A stretch of 6,696 nucleotides of DNA, from contig CAIUHB010000005.1 in NCBI GenBank assembly GCA_903898855.1, positions 1-6,696 on the forward strand, written 5' to 3'. Below are positions 1-5,537 of the stretch, in pieces (position 1 is the first letter of the stretch; each line of letters begins with the position of its first letter). This DNA comes from an uncultured Actinomycetes bacterium (GTDB lineage Bacteria; Actinomycetota; Actinomycetes; Nanopelagicales; Nanopelagicaceae). A program made the translations under genes and the position numbers. The notes under the pieces were generated by a model. The model was not told where the DNA came from. It did no database searches and saw nothing but the letters and a program-made list of their open reading frames with translations.

Positions 1-498
1 ATGATGCAGGTACGTGAATTCCTACACCCACAAGCAGAAGAGTTTGCCGATACCTTGCCAACTCCAATCGGTAAGTGGATTCTGCGCACCAACTGGGTCA
101 AGGCCCTGATTGAAAAGTTCTCGAAGGATGGAATCAAGCTCCAGACCACTTCGGTCCATGGCTATCTGCTGCTCTACTTCATTTCACGACTTCGCAAAAT
201 TCGCCGCAAGTCACTTCGCTTCAACTTGGAGCAGGCTCGAATTGATGAGTGGATCATCACCATCAACCTAGCGATGGAGAAGAATTACCAACTTGCTGTT
301 GAAGTTGCTGAGACCGCAAATGTAATTAAGGGATATGGATCAACCCATCACAACGGTTGGGCTAATTTCCAAATCATTATGGAGCAAGTTGTTATTCATA
401 TGAACGATTCCGATGCGGCAAAGAAGATTGCTGAACTTCGTAAAGCTGCACTAGCGGACGAGAATGGCGCTAAGTTACGCGCCACCCTCGGCCTCTAG
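1..498 (+). CDS. iorB: Indolepyruvate oxidoreductase beta-family protein, C-terminal part (cut by window edge)
   Basis: This is the C-terminal part of an indolepyruvate:acceptor oxidoreductase beta-family protein of the long type, which carries an extra C-terminal domain (DUF6537-like) after the pyruvate-oxidoreductase gamma domain. Such enzymes convert aryl-pyruvates such as indolepyruvate to aryl-acetyl-CoA in the cytoplasm. Seen in the sequence: a REFLHPQAEE segment (residues 5-14), then LPTPIGKWI, then TSVHGYLLLYFISRLRKIRRKS, a basic helix, and VIKGYGSTHHNGWANF near residues 108-123, a motif I recognise from this family's C-terminus. The frame is open at base 1. The family is usually about three times longer and REFLHP is internal in it, so the ATG at base 1 is probably not the true start. 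The thiamine and iron-sulfur parts, if present, lie outside the window. It converges on the next gene with 21 bases between stops. The family call is fairly secure; the substrate is not. Confidence 0.72.
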   Translation: MMQVREFLHPQAEEFADTLPTPIGKWILRTNWVKALIEKFSKDGIKLQTTSVHGYLLLYFISRLRKIRRKSLRFNLEQARIDEWIITINLAMEKNYQLAVEVAETANVIKGYGSTHHNGWANFQIIMEQVVIHMNDSDAAKKIAELRKAALADENGAKLRATLGL

Positions 499-513
499 CT
501 TTCTAGCTATTAG

Positions 514-538
514 AGCCGCTTAACCCTCGAAAGCGGCT
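514..538. terminator. Hairpin between convergent genes, possible bidirectional terminator
   Basis: AGCCGCTT (514-521) and AAGCGGCT (531-538) form a perfect 8-base-pair stem with a 9-base loop. It lies 15 bases after the stop of the left gene and contains the stop codon and last codons of the minus-strand gene. The position suits a shared terminator, but neither side has a strong U tract, so it may be a weak terminator or an mRNA 3' end stabiliser. Confidence 0.5.
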
Positions 539-2913
539 TGAATCTGGTCGTATGTCATTACATTCTTTGCAGCCGCAGCCATTTGCTTATCGCGCTCGAT
601 ATTGCGTTCGATCTGCACCTTGGCTGATACATATTGCTTAGGCCACTTAACATCCTTATATCCAATCTTGGCTGCTTCTAGCAGAGTCCAAGCTGGGTTC
701 ACCAAGTGCATACGAGCAACTGCGCAGAGATCGGCGCGGCCGGCAGCGATGATGGTGTTGACGTTATCGGCTTCAAAGATGGCACCAACCGCGATGGTCT
801 TGATTCCAACTTCGTTGCGAATCTGATCGGAGAATGGAGTCTGGAACATACGTCCATAGACCGGCTTCTCGAGCTTGGTGACCTGACCGGATGAGCAGTC
901 GATCATGTCAGCGCCGGCATCTTTAAATGCGCGGGCGATTTCTACTGCATCATCTGGAGTGATTCCACCCTCGGTCCAGTCGTGAGCCGAGATACGAACG
1001 CTAATTGGCTTACTTTGTGGCCAGACCTCGCGAATCGCCTTGAAGACTTCAAGTGGATAGCGCATCCGATTTTCAAATGAGCCACCGTATTCATCTGTAC
1101 GTTGGTTGGTGATAGGGGAGATGAATGAAGAGAGTAGGTATCCGTGTGCGGCGTGAAGCTCGAGCCAGTCAAAGCCCGCTTTATCAGCCTCGATGGTTGA
1201 GCGAACGAAGTCAGCTTTAACGCGATCCATATCCTCGCGGGTCATCTCACGTGAAGTTTGTGAAACGCCAGCTAGATATTGATTAGGAGATGCAGAAATA
1301 AGTGGCCAGCCATCTGAATCAACTGGCTTATCGATGCCCTCCCAAGCAAGTTTGGTTGCACCCTTTGCACCAGCGTGACCAATTTGAACTGCAATCTTGG
1401 CATCTGTGTTCTGGTGAACGAAGTCAACGATTCGCTTCCAACCTTCAGTGTGCTCTGGCTTGTATAGACCAGGACATCCTGGAGTGATGCGAGCATCGGC
1501 ACTAACGCACGTCATTTCAGTAAAGACCATGGCTGCGCCACCCATTGCACGCGCACCTAAGTGAACGAGGTGGTAATCAGCAGCTAAGCCATCAACTGCA
1601 GAATATTGCGCCATTGGCGAAACAACTACGCGGTTCTTGAGTACTACATCGCGAACCTTGAGTGGAGTAAACATTGGTGGAACTTCGGTGCCTGCGGCAG
1701 GTGCGGTAACACCGGCATCGGCAAATGCCTTTGCGGTGAACCACTTATCGAACTCAGAGATGTACTTAGCATCGCGAAGGCGAAGGTTCTCATGCGAGAT
1801 GCGTTGGCTGCGGGTAAGAAGTGAGAAGTTAAATTGCTCTTCTGGTAGGTGGGTGTAGCGCTCTACCTCTTCAAACCATTCCATCGCATTGCGCGCTGCA
1901 TTTTGAATCTTGATTACTTCAACCGAGCGATTTGCTTGGTAGGAGTCGAGAACTGCATCAATTCCGGTTGTGGCAATATCTTTAAAGGAGCGAGCAAGAT
2001 CAATCGCATCTTCCATGGCGAGCTTGGTGCCAGAACCGATAGAGAAGTGGGCGGTATGCGCTGCATCTCCCATCAGGATGACCGGGACCTTCTTGCCATC
2101 AATATCGTTCCACTGAACCCAGTTTTCGCAGATAACACGCGGGAATTTGATCCAGTTAGCAGATCCACGAAGGTGGGCGGCATTGCTCATGAGCTTTGCG
2201 CCTTCTAGATCCTCGGCAAATAACTTCTCGAGGTAGGCAATCGCCTCTTCTTGCTCCATCTTGTCGATGCCAGCCTTTTGCCACACATCTTCTGGAGTCT
2301 CCACGATAAACGTTGAGGTATCACCATCGAATTGGTAGACGTGTGCTTGGAACCAACCAAACTCAGTCTTCTTGAAGATAAAGGTAAAGTCCTTGAACAT
2401 TTTCTTCGTGCCGAGCCAGACGAAGCGGCACTTACGAACATCAATATCGGGCTTAAAGGTCTCCTTGTACTTCTCGCGGATAAAGCTGTTGAGACCATCG
2501 GCAGCAATCACGATATCCGCGTTGTATTCCTTGGCAATCTGCTGATCATCTTTAATATCGGTTTCAAAAATTAATTTAACGCCAAGTTCTTCGGCGCGCT
2601 CTTGCAAGATATTGAGCAGGCGCTTGCGACCAATTCCGCAGAAGCCGTGGCCACCAGAGATGAAGTTCTTACCGTTGATGCGAACATCAATATCGTCCCA
2701 GTGGTTAAAGGATCCAAGAATTTTGCGTGCAGTTGGTTCGTCGGCGCGCACAAAGTTGCCGAGGGTGGAGTCGGAGAAGACCACGCCCCATCCGAAGGTG
2801 TCATACGGACGGTTTCTTTCAATGACGGTAATTTCGTGCGATGGGTCCTGCTTCTTCATCAAAATTCCGAAGTAGAGACCGGCAGCTCCGCCACCAATTG
2901 AAACAATCTTCAT
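520..2913 (-). CDS. Anthraniloyl-CoA-type monooxygenase/reductase: FAD hydroxylase fused to OYE reductase
   Basis: This 797-residue fusion has the architecture of 2-aminobenzoyl-CoA monooxygenase/reductase, databased as bifunctional salicylyl-CoA 5-hydroxylase/oxidoreductase. Known family members hydroxylate a CoA-bound aromatic acid and then reduce the ring, giving a non-aromatic cyclohexene-carboxyl-CoA. Residues 1-390 are a class-A FAD monooxygenase: GGGAAG at 7-12, GWGVVFSD at 41-48, the DG motif at 139-140 and the GD motif MGDAAH at 281-286. A linker rich in Ala, Pro and Thr (about 395-415) leads to an OYE-like FMN barrel (415-770) with SPMAQYS at 432-438, HAAHGYL at 587-593 (active-site His587 and His590, Tyr592) and the downstream NQRTDEYGGSFENR motif. 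Ala435 replaces the cysteine of YqjM-type enzymes. The length is normal for the fusion. AGGAG lies 5 bases before the ATG, supporting the start. It is divergent from an SDR gene. Salicylyl-CoA is the main alternative substrate. Confidence 0.88.
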   Translation of the reverse strand: MKIVSIGGGAAGLYFGILMKKQDPSHEITVIERNRPYDTFGWGVVFSDSTLGNFVRADEPTARKILGSFNHWDDIDVRINGKNFISGGHGFCGIGRKRLLNILQERAEELGVKLIFETDIKDDQQIAKEYNADIVIAADGLNSFIREKYKETFKPDIDVRKCRFVWLGTKKMFKDFTFIFKKTEFGWFQAHVYQFDGDTSTFIVETPEDVWQKAGIDKMEQEEAIAYLEKLFAEDLEGAKLMSNAAHLRGSANWIKFPRVICENWVQWNDIDGKKVPVILMGDAAHTAHFSIGSGTKLAMEDAIDLARSFKDIATTGIDAVLDSYQANRSVEVIKIQNAARNAMEWFEEVERYTHLPEEQFNFSLLTRSQRISHENLRLRDAKYISEFDKWFTAKAFADAGVTAPAAGTEVPPMFTPLKVRDVVLKNRVVVSPMAQYSAVDGLAADYHLVHLGARAMGGAAMVFTEMTCVSADARITPGCPGLYKPEHTEGWKRIVDFVHQNTDAKIAVQIGHAGAKGATKLAWEGIDKPVDSDGWPLISASPNQYLAGVSQTSREMTREDMDRVKADFVRSTIEADKAGFDWLELHAAHGYLLSSFISPITNQRTDEYGGSFENRMRYPLEVFKAIREVWPQSKPISVRISAHDWTEGGITPDDAVEIARAFKDAGADMIDCSSGQVTKLEKPVYGRMFQTPFSDQIRNEVGIKTIAVGAIFEADNVNTIIAAGRADLCAVARMHLVNPAWTLLEAAKIGYKDVKWPKQYVSAKVQIERNIERDKQMAAAAKNVMTYDQIQAAFEG

Positions 2914-2918
2914 AAAGA

Positions 2919-2923
2919 CTCCT
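2919..2923 (-). promoter_or_regulatory. Ribosome binding site of the monooxygenase/reductase fusion gene
   Basis: On the minus strand AGGAG is followed by TCTTT and then the ATG. This is a good Shine-Dalgarno match at close (5-base) spacing and fixes the start at 2913. Confidence 0.75.
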
Positions 2924-3017
2924 ACGTCTTCCTGTACATTCAGCGATATGCCGAATATTTGACTATCGTCAAGGATATGCCATGAGGGTATGGTTGGCTA
3001 GTGCTTATTTAGCAAAA
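2924..3017. promoter_or_regulatory. Divergent promoter/operator region between the fusion gene and the SDR gene
   Basis: The 120-base gap must hold promoters for both directions. At its centre is the perfect palindrome TTGACTATCGTCAA (2959-2972), flanked by two identical GATATGCC repeats (2945-2952 and 2974-2981). On the minus strand TTGACG (2972-2967) followed after 16 bases by CATATC (2950-2945) is a possible promoter for the fusion gene, with a weak -10. On the plus strand TATGGT (2989-2994) is a possible TANNNT-type -10 for the SDR gene without a good -35. The palindrome would overlap both -35 positions, so a protein bound there could control both genes at once. Promoter assignments are tentative; the repeats are seen directly. 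Confidence 0.55.
2959..2972. promoter_or_regulatory. Palindromic operator candidate TTGAC-N4-GTCAA
   Basis: Perfect 5-base arms separated by four bases. The geometry equals that of CRP/FNR-family boxes (TTGAT-N4-ATCAA) with a C/G at the fifth position, but MarR or GntR regulators also use short palindromes of this size. The core TGAC-N4-GTCA recurs at 3808-3819 and 6641-6652. Confidence 0.5.
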
Positions 3018-3024
3018 AAAGGAG
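3018..3024 (+). promoter_or_regulatory. Ribosome binding site of the SDR gene
   Basis: AAAGGAG ends 9 bases before the ATG at 3034 and is preceded by an A run. It is a strong Shine-Dalgarno sequence and decides the start. Confidence 0.8.
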
Positions 3025-3033
3025 TCGCTTTCG

Positions 3034-3810
3034 ATGAATGCAGAACGCTTTGCCGGTAAGACCGTCATCATCACTGGGGGTGCAGGTGGCCTCGGGGCTG
3101 CAATTGCCGGAACCGTGGTTAGCCAAGGCGGACGGGTTGGAATCTTGGATACCAACCAAGCGGCTATCGATACCCTGGTCGAAAAGCTTCGCGCTCAAGG
3201 TGCCAAAGCCGATGGCCGTGCGGTTGATGTCAGAGATGGCAAAGCGGTCCAGGTAGCGATCGACTCCCTCGCTCAAGCTTTAGATGGCATACATATTCTT
3301 ATTGCAGCTGCCGGCGGCTCGCTCGGCACCCCCCGCGATATGGAGGATATCTCCGAGGATGACCTCGATTTGGTTATCGATGTAAATGTAAAAGGAACGT
3401 ATTACTGCGCTCGCGCCGTAGTTCCATATATGAAAGCCAATAAGGGCGGCGCGATTGTTACATTCTCTTCTATTGGTGGTCGCAGCGCGAGCCCAGTAAC
3501 TGGAATTCCATATGCCGCCTCGAAGGCAGCAATCCTTGGCCTCACCCGCAGACTTGCTAAAGAGGTGGGTGAATTTGGAATCCGAGTCAATGCAATCGCC
3601 CCCGGGCTCTTTTTGACCGACCGTCTAGCTGGAATGTTTGAAAAGATGAGCGAGGCAGATCGCAATGAAGTTCTCAGCGGAATCCCACTTGGCCGGATGC
3701 CCGAGCTTCGCGAATGCGTCGACCCCGTCCTCTTCTTGGCCAGCGAGGAGTCTTCGTACATCACCGGGACCGTTTTGGACGTCAACGGTGGACGCCTGAT
3801 GCCGAACTGA
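3034..3810 (+). CDS. SDR-family NAD(P)-dependent dehydrogenase
   Basis: A classical short-chain dehydrogenase/reductase of 258 residues, normal for the family, oxidising a secondary alcohol or reducing a ketone in the cytoplasm. The cofactor motif TGGAGGLG is at residues 14-21 and Asp39 follows the second strand, which favours NAD(H) over NADP(H). Asp65 (VDV) is the usual adenine-ring contact. The catalytic set is Asn118, Ser146 (or Ser145), Tyr160 and Lys164 in YAASK. The usual NNAG motif reads AAAG at 91-94. The C-terminus ends in the common ITGTVLDVNGG segment. The gene is divergent from the anthraniloyl-CoA-type monooxygenase/reductase and probably shares its control region, so a role on a ring ketone or hydroxyacyl intermediate of that pathway is a fair inference. 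The substrate cannot be read from the sequence. GC is high (103 of 180 bases in three sampled 60-base lines) compared with the next gene. Confidence 0.9.
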   Translation: MNAERFAGKTVIITGGAGGLGAAIAGTVVSQGGRVGILDTNQAAIDTLVEKLRAQGAKADGRAVDVRDGKAVQVAIDSLAQALDGIHILIAAAGGSLGTPRDMEDISEDDLDLVIDVNVKGTYYCARAVVPYMKANKGGAIVTFSSIGGRSASPVTGIPYAASKAAILGLTRRLAKEVGEFGIRVNAIAPGLFLTDRLAGMFEKMSEADRNEVLSGIPLGRMPELRECVDPVLFLASEESSYITGTVLDVNGGRLMPN

Positions 3811-3824
3811 CCACCGTCAGTTTT
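3805..3824 (+). terminator. Intrinsic terminator of the SDR gene
   Basis: AACTGAC (3805-3811), loop CACC, GTCAGTT (3816-3822) and a TTTT run ending at 3824 make a 7-base-pair stem with a U tail that includes the stop codon. A second, exclusive hairpin is possible between ACGGTGG (3785-3791) and CCACCGT (3811-3817). The stem also contains a TGAC-N4-GTCA palindrome, so a protein-binding role cannot be excluded. Confidence 0.6.
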
Positions 3825-3875
3825 ACGCTCGTCAAATAAATGTCATAAAGTTATAAAAGATTAACCCAAAACCTC

Positions 3876-3903
3876 TTGACGGGGAATTTCTCGGCTCTAT
3901 AGT
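3876..3903 (+). promoter_or_regulatory. Promoter of the flavin reductase operon, predicted leaderless
   Basis: TTGACG (3876-3881), a 16-base spacer and TATAGT (3898-3903) make a near-consensus housekeeping promoter. Initiation about 7 bases after the -10 would fall at or next to A3910, the first base of the ATG. There is no Shine-Dalgarno sequence between the -10 and the ATG. Together these point to a leaderless mRNA. Confidence 0.72.
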
Positions 3904-3909
3904 TGAACG

Positions 3910-4425
3910 ATGACCTCGAGCGGAGAAATCTCAGTAGATGCCTTTAAAACTGCCATGTCTTGTTGGGCAACTGGCGTAAGCATTATTACTGGCCACCACT
4001 ATGAAGACACTTCTATGCCTATCGGAATTGTCTGCAACTCCTTGGCATCAATTTCACTACCAGAAAAGTTAATTCTCTGGTCTGTAGATAAGTCTTCATC
4101 CTCGTATCCACATTGGCTAACAGCCAAGAGTTTCCAAATTCATTTTTTAGCCGAGGATCAACGAGACCTAGTAGCGCGCTTTGCTAAAAAAGGCGGCAAT
4201 AAGTTTGAAAACCTCGAATATCAAACAAGCGAACTTGGAAATCCAATCTTGCCTGGGTCCAGTGTTCGCATGGAGTGCACGACCTTTCAAATTATTGACA
4301 CACCTGATCACACTTTAATTATCGGAAAATTAATTAGTCTAGAGAACAACAACAAGTCTCCGATAATTTACTTACATAGTTCTTTAGCTAGCTCCAACAA
4401 TGTCTATGCGCAATCCAACAAGTGA
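3910..4425 (+). CDS. Flavin reductase family protein (split-barrel), partner of the downstream monooxygenase
   Basis: A 171-residue protein of the HpaC/flavin-reductase-like split-barrel family. Members use NAD(P)H to make free reduced FMN or FAD for a separate oxygenase. Seen: the N-terminal CWATGVSIITG (18-28), the flavin-binding stretch NSLASISLPEKLILWSVDKSSSS (43-65, where the family has a Ser-x-x-Ser-x-Ser-Leu pattern and a downstream Ser cluster), the middle FLAEDQRDLVARFA (79-92), and PDHTLIIGKL (132-141), matching the family's GDH-like strand. The length is normal. The ATG has no Shine-Dalgarno sequence but sits at the predicted transcription start, so translation is probably leaderless. 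The luciferase-family gene follows after 11 bases, which makes it the obvious partner. GC is only about 41% over 300 sampled bases, well below the SDR gene upstream. FMN versus FAD use is not decided. Confidence 0.85.
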   Translation: MTSSGEISVDAFKTAMSCWATGVSIITGHHYEDTSMPIGIVCNSLASISLPEKLILWSVDKSSSSYPHWLTAKSFQIHFLAEDQRDLVARFAKKGGNKFENLEYQTSELGNPILPGSSVRMECTTFQIIDTPDHTLIIGKLISLENNNKSPIIYLHSSLASSNNVYAQSNK

Positions 4426-4430
4426 AAGGT
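4424..4430 (+). promoter_or_regulatory. Ribosome binding site of the luciferase-family gene
   Basis: GAAAGGT overlaps the last bases of the flavin reductase stop codon and stands about 7 bases before the ATG at 4437. It supports that start and tight co-translation of the pair. Confidence 0.65.
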
Positions 4431-4436
4431 AAATAA

Positions 4437-5537
4437 ATGGCAAGAGCAATACTCGATGGAAAAGGTTTTAAGTTAGGCCTCTTCTCGGCGAACTGTTCAT
4501 CTGGACTAGCCGTGACAAAAGTTCCTGATCGTTGGAGTGGGTCATGGGAAGATAATCTTAAAATGGCGAAAATCGCCGATGAAGTAGGAATTGATTTCTT
4601 ACTTCCAATTGCTCGCTGGATTGGATATGGCGGCGATACAAACTTTCATGAGAGCGTGCTAGACCCAACAGTTTGGGCAGCTGGACTCCTTGCAAATACA
4701 AAGAACATCACTGTTTTTGCCACAATTCATACTGCTTATAACCATCCGATTGTTGTCGCTAAGCAAATGGCAACCGTCGACCAAATTGGTAATGGCCGCG
4801 CCGGACTAAATATTGTGGCTGGTTGGAATCAACCAGAATACGAAACCTTTGGTATGGATCTCCCACAAGACCACAACGATCGCTACGCGCTGGCCCAAGA
4901 GTGGTGGGATGTCATCAAGAAGATTTGGTCCACTGATGGAAAATTCGATCACACCGGAAAGTTCTATCAACTCAAGCATGTAGAAGGCTCACCGAAGCCA
5001 ATCGGCGGAATGATGCCCGTTCTTAACGCTGGATCCTCGGGACAGGGTCGTGAATATGCGGCAAAGAACGCGAACTTCGCATTTACCGTCGTGGGCGGAC
5101 CAGAGGATGGCGCACAAATCGTCCAACAGGTGACTGCGCAAGCGAAGAACGATTACAACCGCGATATGGGTGTATTCACACTTGGACACGTCGTTTGTAA
5201 GCCAACTCAGAAAGAAGCTGAGGAGTTCTTGCATTACTACGCAGATGAGCATGCTGACTGGAATGCAGTTGATAATTTGATGCGTCTTCAAGGTCTGCAT
5301 GCAATGTCATTTACCAAGGAGATGCTTGAGATGTTCCGCGGTCGCTTTGCGGCAGGACACGGCTCTGTGCCACTGATTGGAACTCCAGATCAGGTTGCCG
5401 ATGCAATTGAGAGCTATCACAAGGCTGGCTTTGGTGGTATGACCATCGCATTCCTTGATTACGCAAAGGAACTACCTTACTTCGCACAGGAAGTCCTTCC
5501 TCGTCTAGAGAAGAAGGGCGTTCGCCTTCCTAAGTGA
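4437..5537 (+). CDS. LLM-class (luciferase-like) FMN-dependent monooxygenase, RutA-like
   Basis: A 366-residue TIM-barrel flavin monooxygenase of the bacterial luciferase family, nearest in pattern to RutA (uracil ring opening) and the SfnG sulfone monooxygenases. It uses reduced FMN from a separate reductase, here surely the gene just upstream. Seen: FKLGLFSANC (11-20), the SWEDNLKMAKIADEVGIDFLLPIARW segment (36-61), FATIHTAYNHP (94-104), DQIGNGRAGLNIVAGWNQPEYETFG (115-139, the family hallmark), RYALAQEWWDVIKKIW (149-164) and the C-terminal IGTPDQVADAI (314-324). Thr96 and Asn125 sit 29 residues apart, the same spacing as Thr105 and Asn134 that I recall as the oxygen pocket in RutA, so a flavin-N5-oxygen mechanism is possible. 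The SDR-to-fusion neighbourhood hints at an aromatic or heterocyclic substrate, but the substrate is unknown. It is not called rutA: the other rut genes are absent. Confidence 0.88.
   Translation: MARAILDGKGFKLGLFSANCSSGLAVTKVPDRWSGSWEDNLKMAKIADEVGIDFLLPIARWIGYGGDTNFHESVLDPTVWAAGLLANTKNITVFATIHTAYNHPIVVAKQMATVDQIGNGRAGLNIVAGWNQPEYETFGMDLPQDHNDRYALAQEWWDVIKKIWSTDGKFDHTGKFYQLKHVEGSPKPIGGMMPVLNAGSSGQGREYAAKNANFAFTVVGGPEDGAQIVQQVTAQAKNDYNRDMGVFTLGHVVCKPTQKEAEEFLHYYADEHADWNAVDNLMRLQGLHAMSFTKEMLEMFRGRFAAGHGSVPLIGTPDQVADAIESYHKAGFGGMTIAFLDYAKELPYFAQEVLPRLEKKGVRLPK

Noticed and set aside
942..1502. Two short minus-strand open frames of 76 codons in this stretch
   Set aside because: They overlap the fusion gene in another frame, and their products resemble no family I know. 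The fusion protein's OYE motifs run through the same bases.
1849..2208. 119-codon plus-strand open frame
   Set aside because: It is antisense to the conserved FAD domain of the fusion gene, has no ribosome site, and shows no recognisable protein features.
3402..3785. 127-codon minus-strand open frame
   Set aside because: It is antisense to the catalytic half of the SDR gene, and the Asn-Ser-Tyr-Lys motifs on the plus strand settle the coding strand.
3852..3857. TATAAA as an alternative -10 for the flavin reductase operon
   Set aside because: It has no good -35 at the right distance. The TTGACG/TATAGT pair downstream is much stronger.
4437..5537. Calling the luciferase-family gene rutA
   Set aside because: Other pyrimidine-catabolism rut genes are missing, and the similarity is at family level with a different N-terminus and C-terminus.
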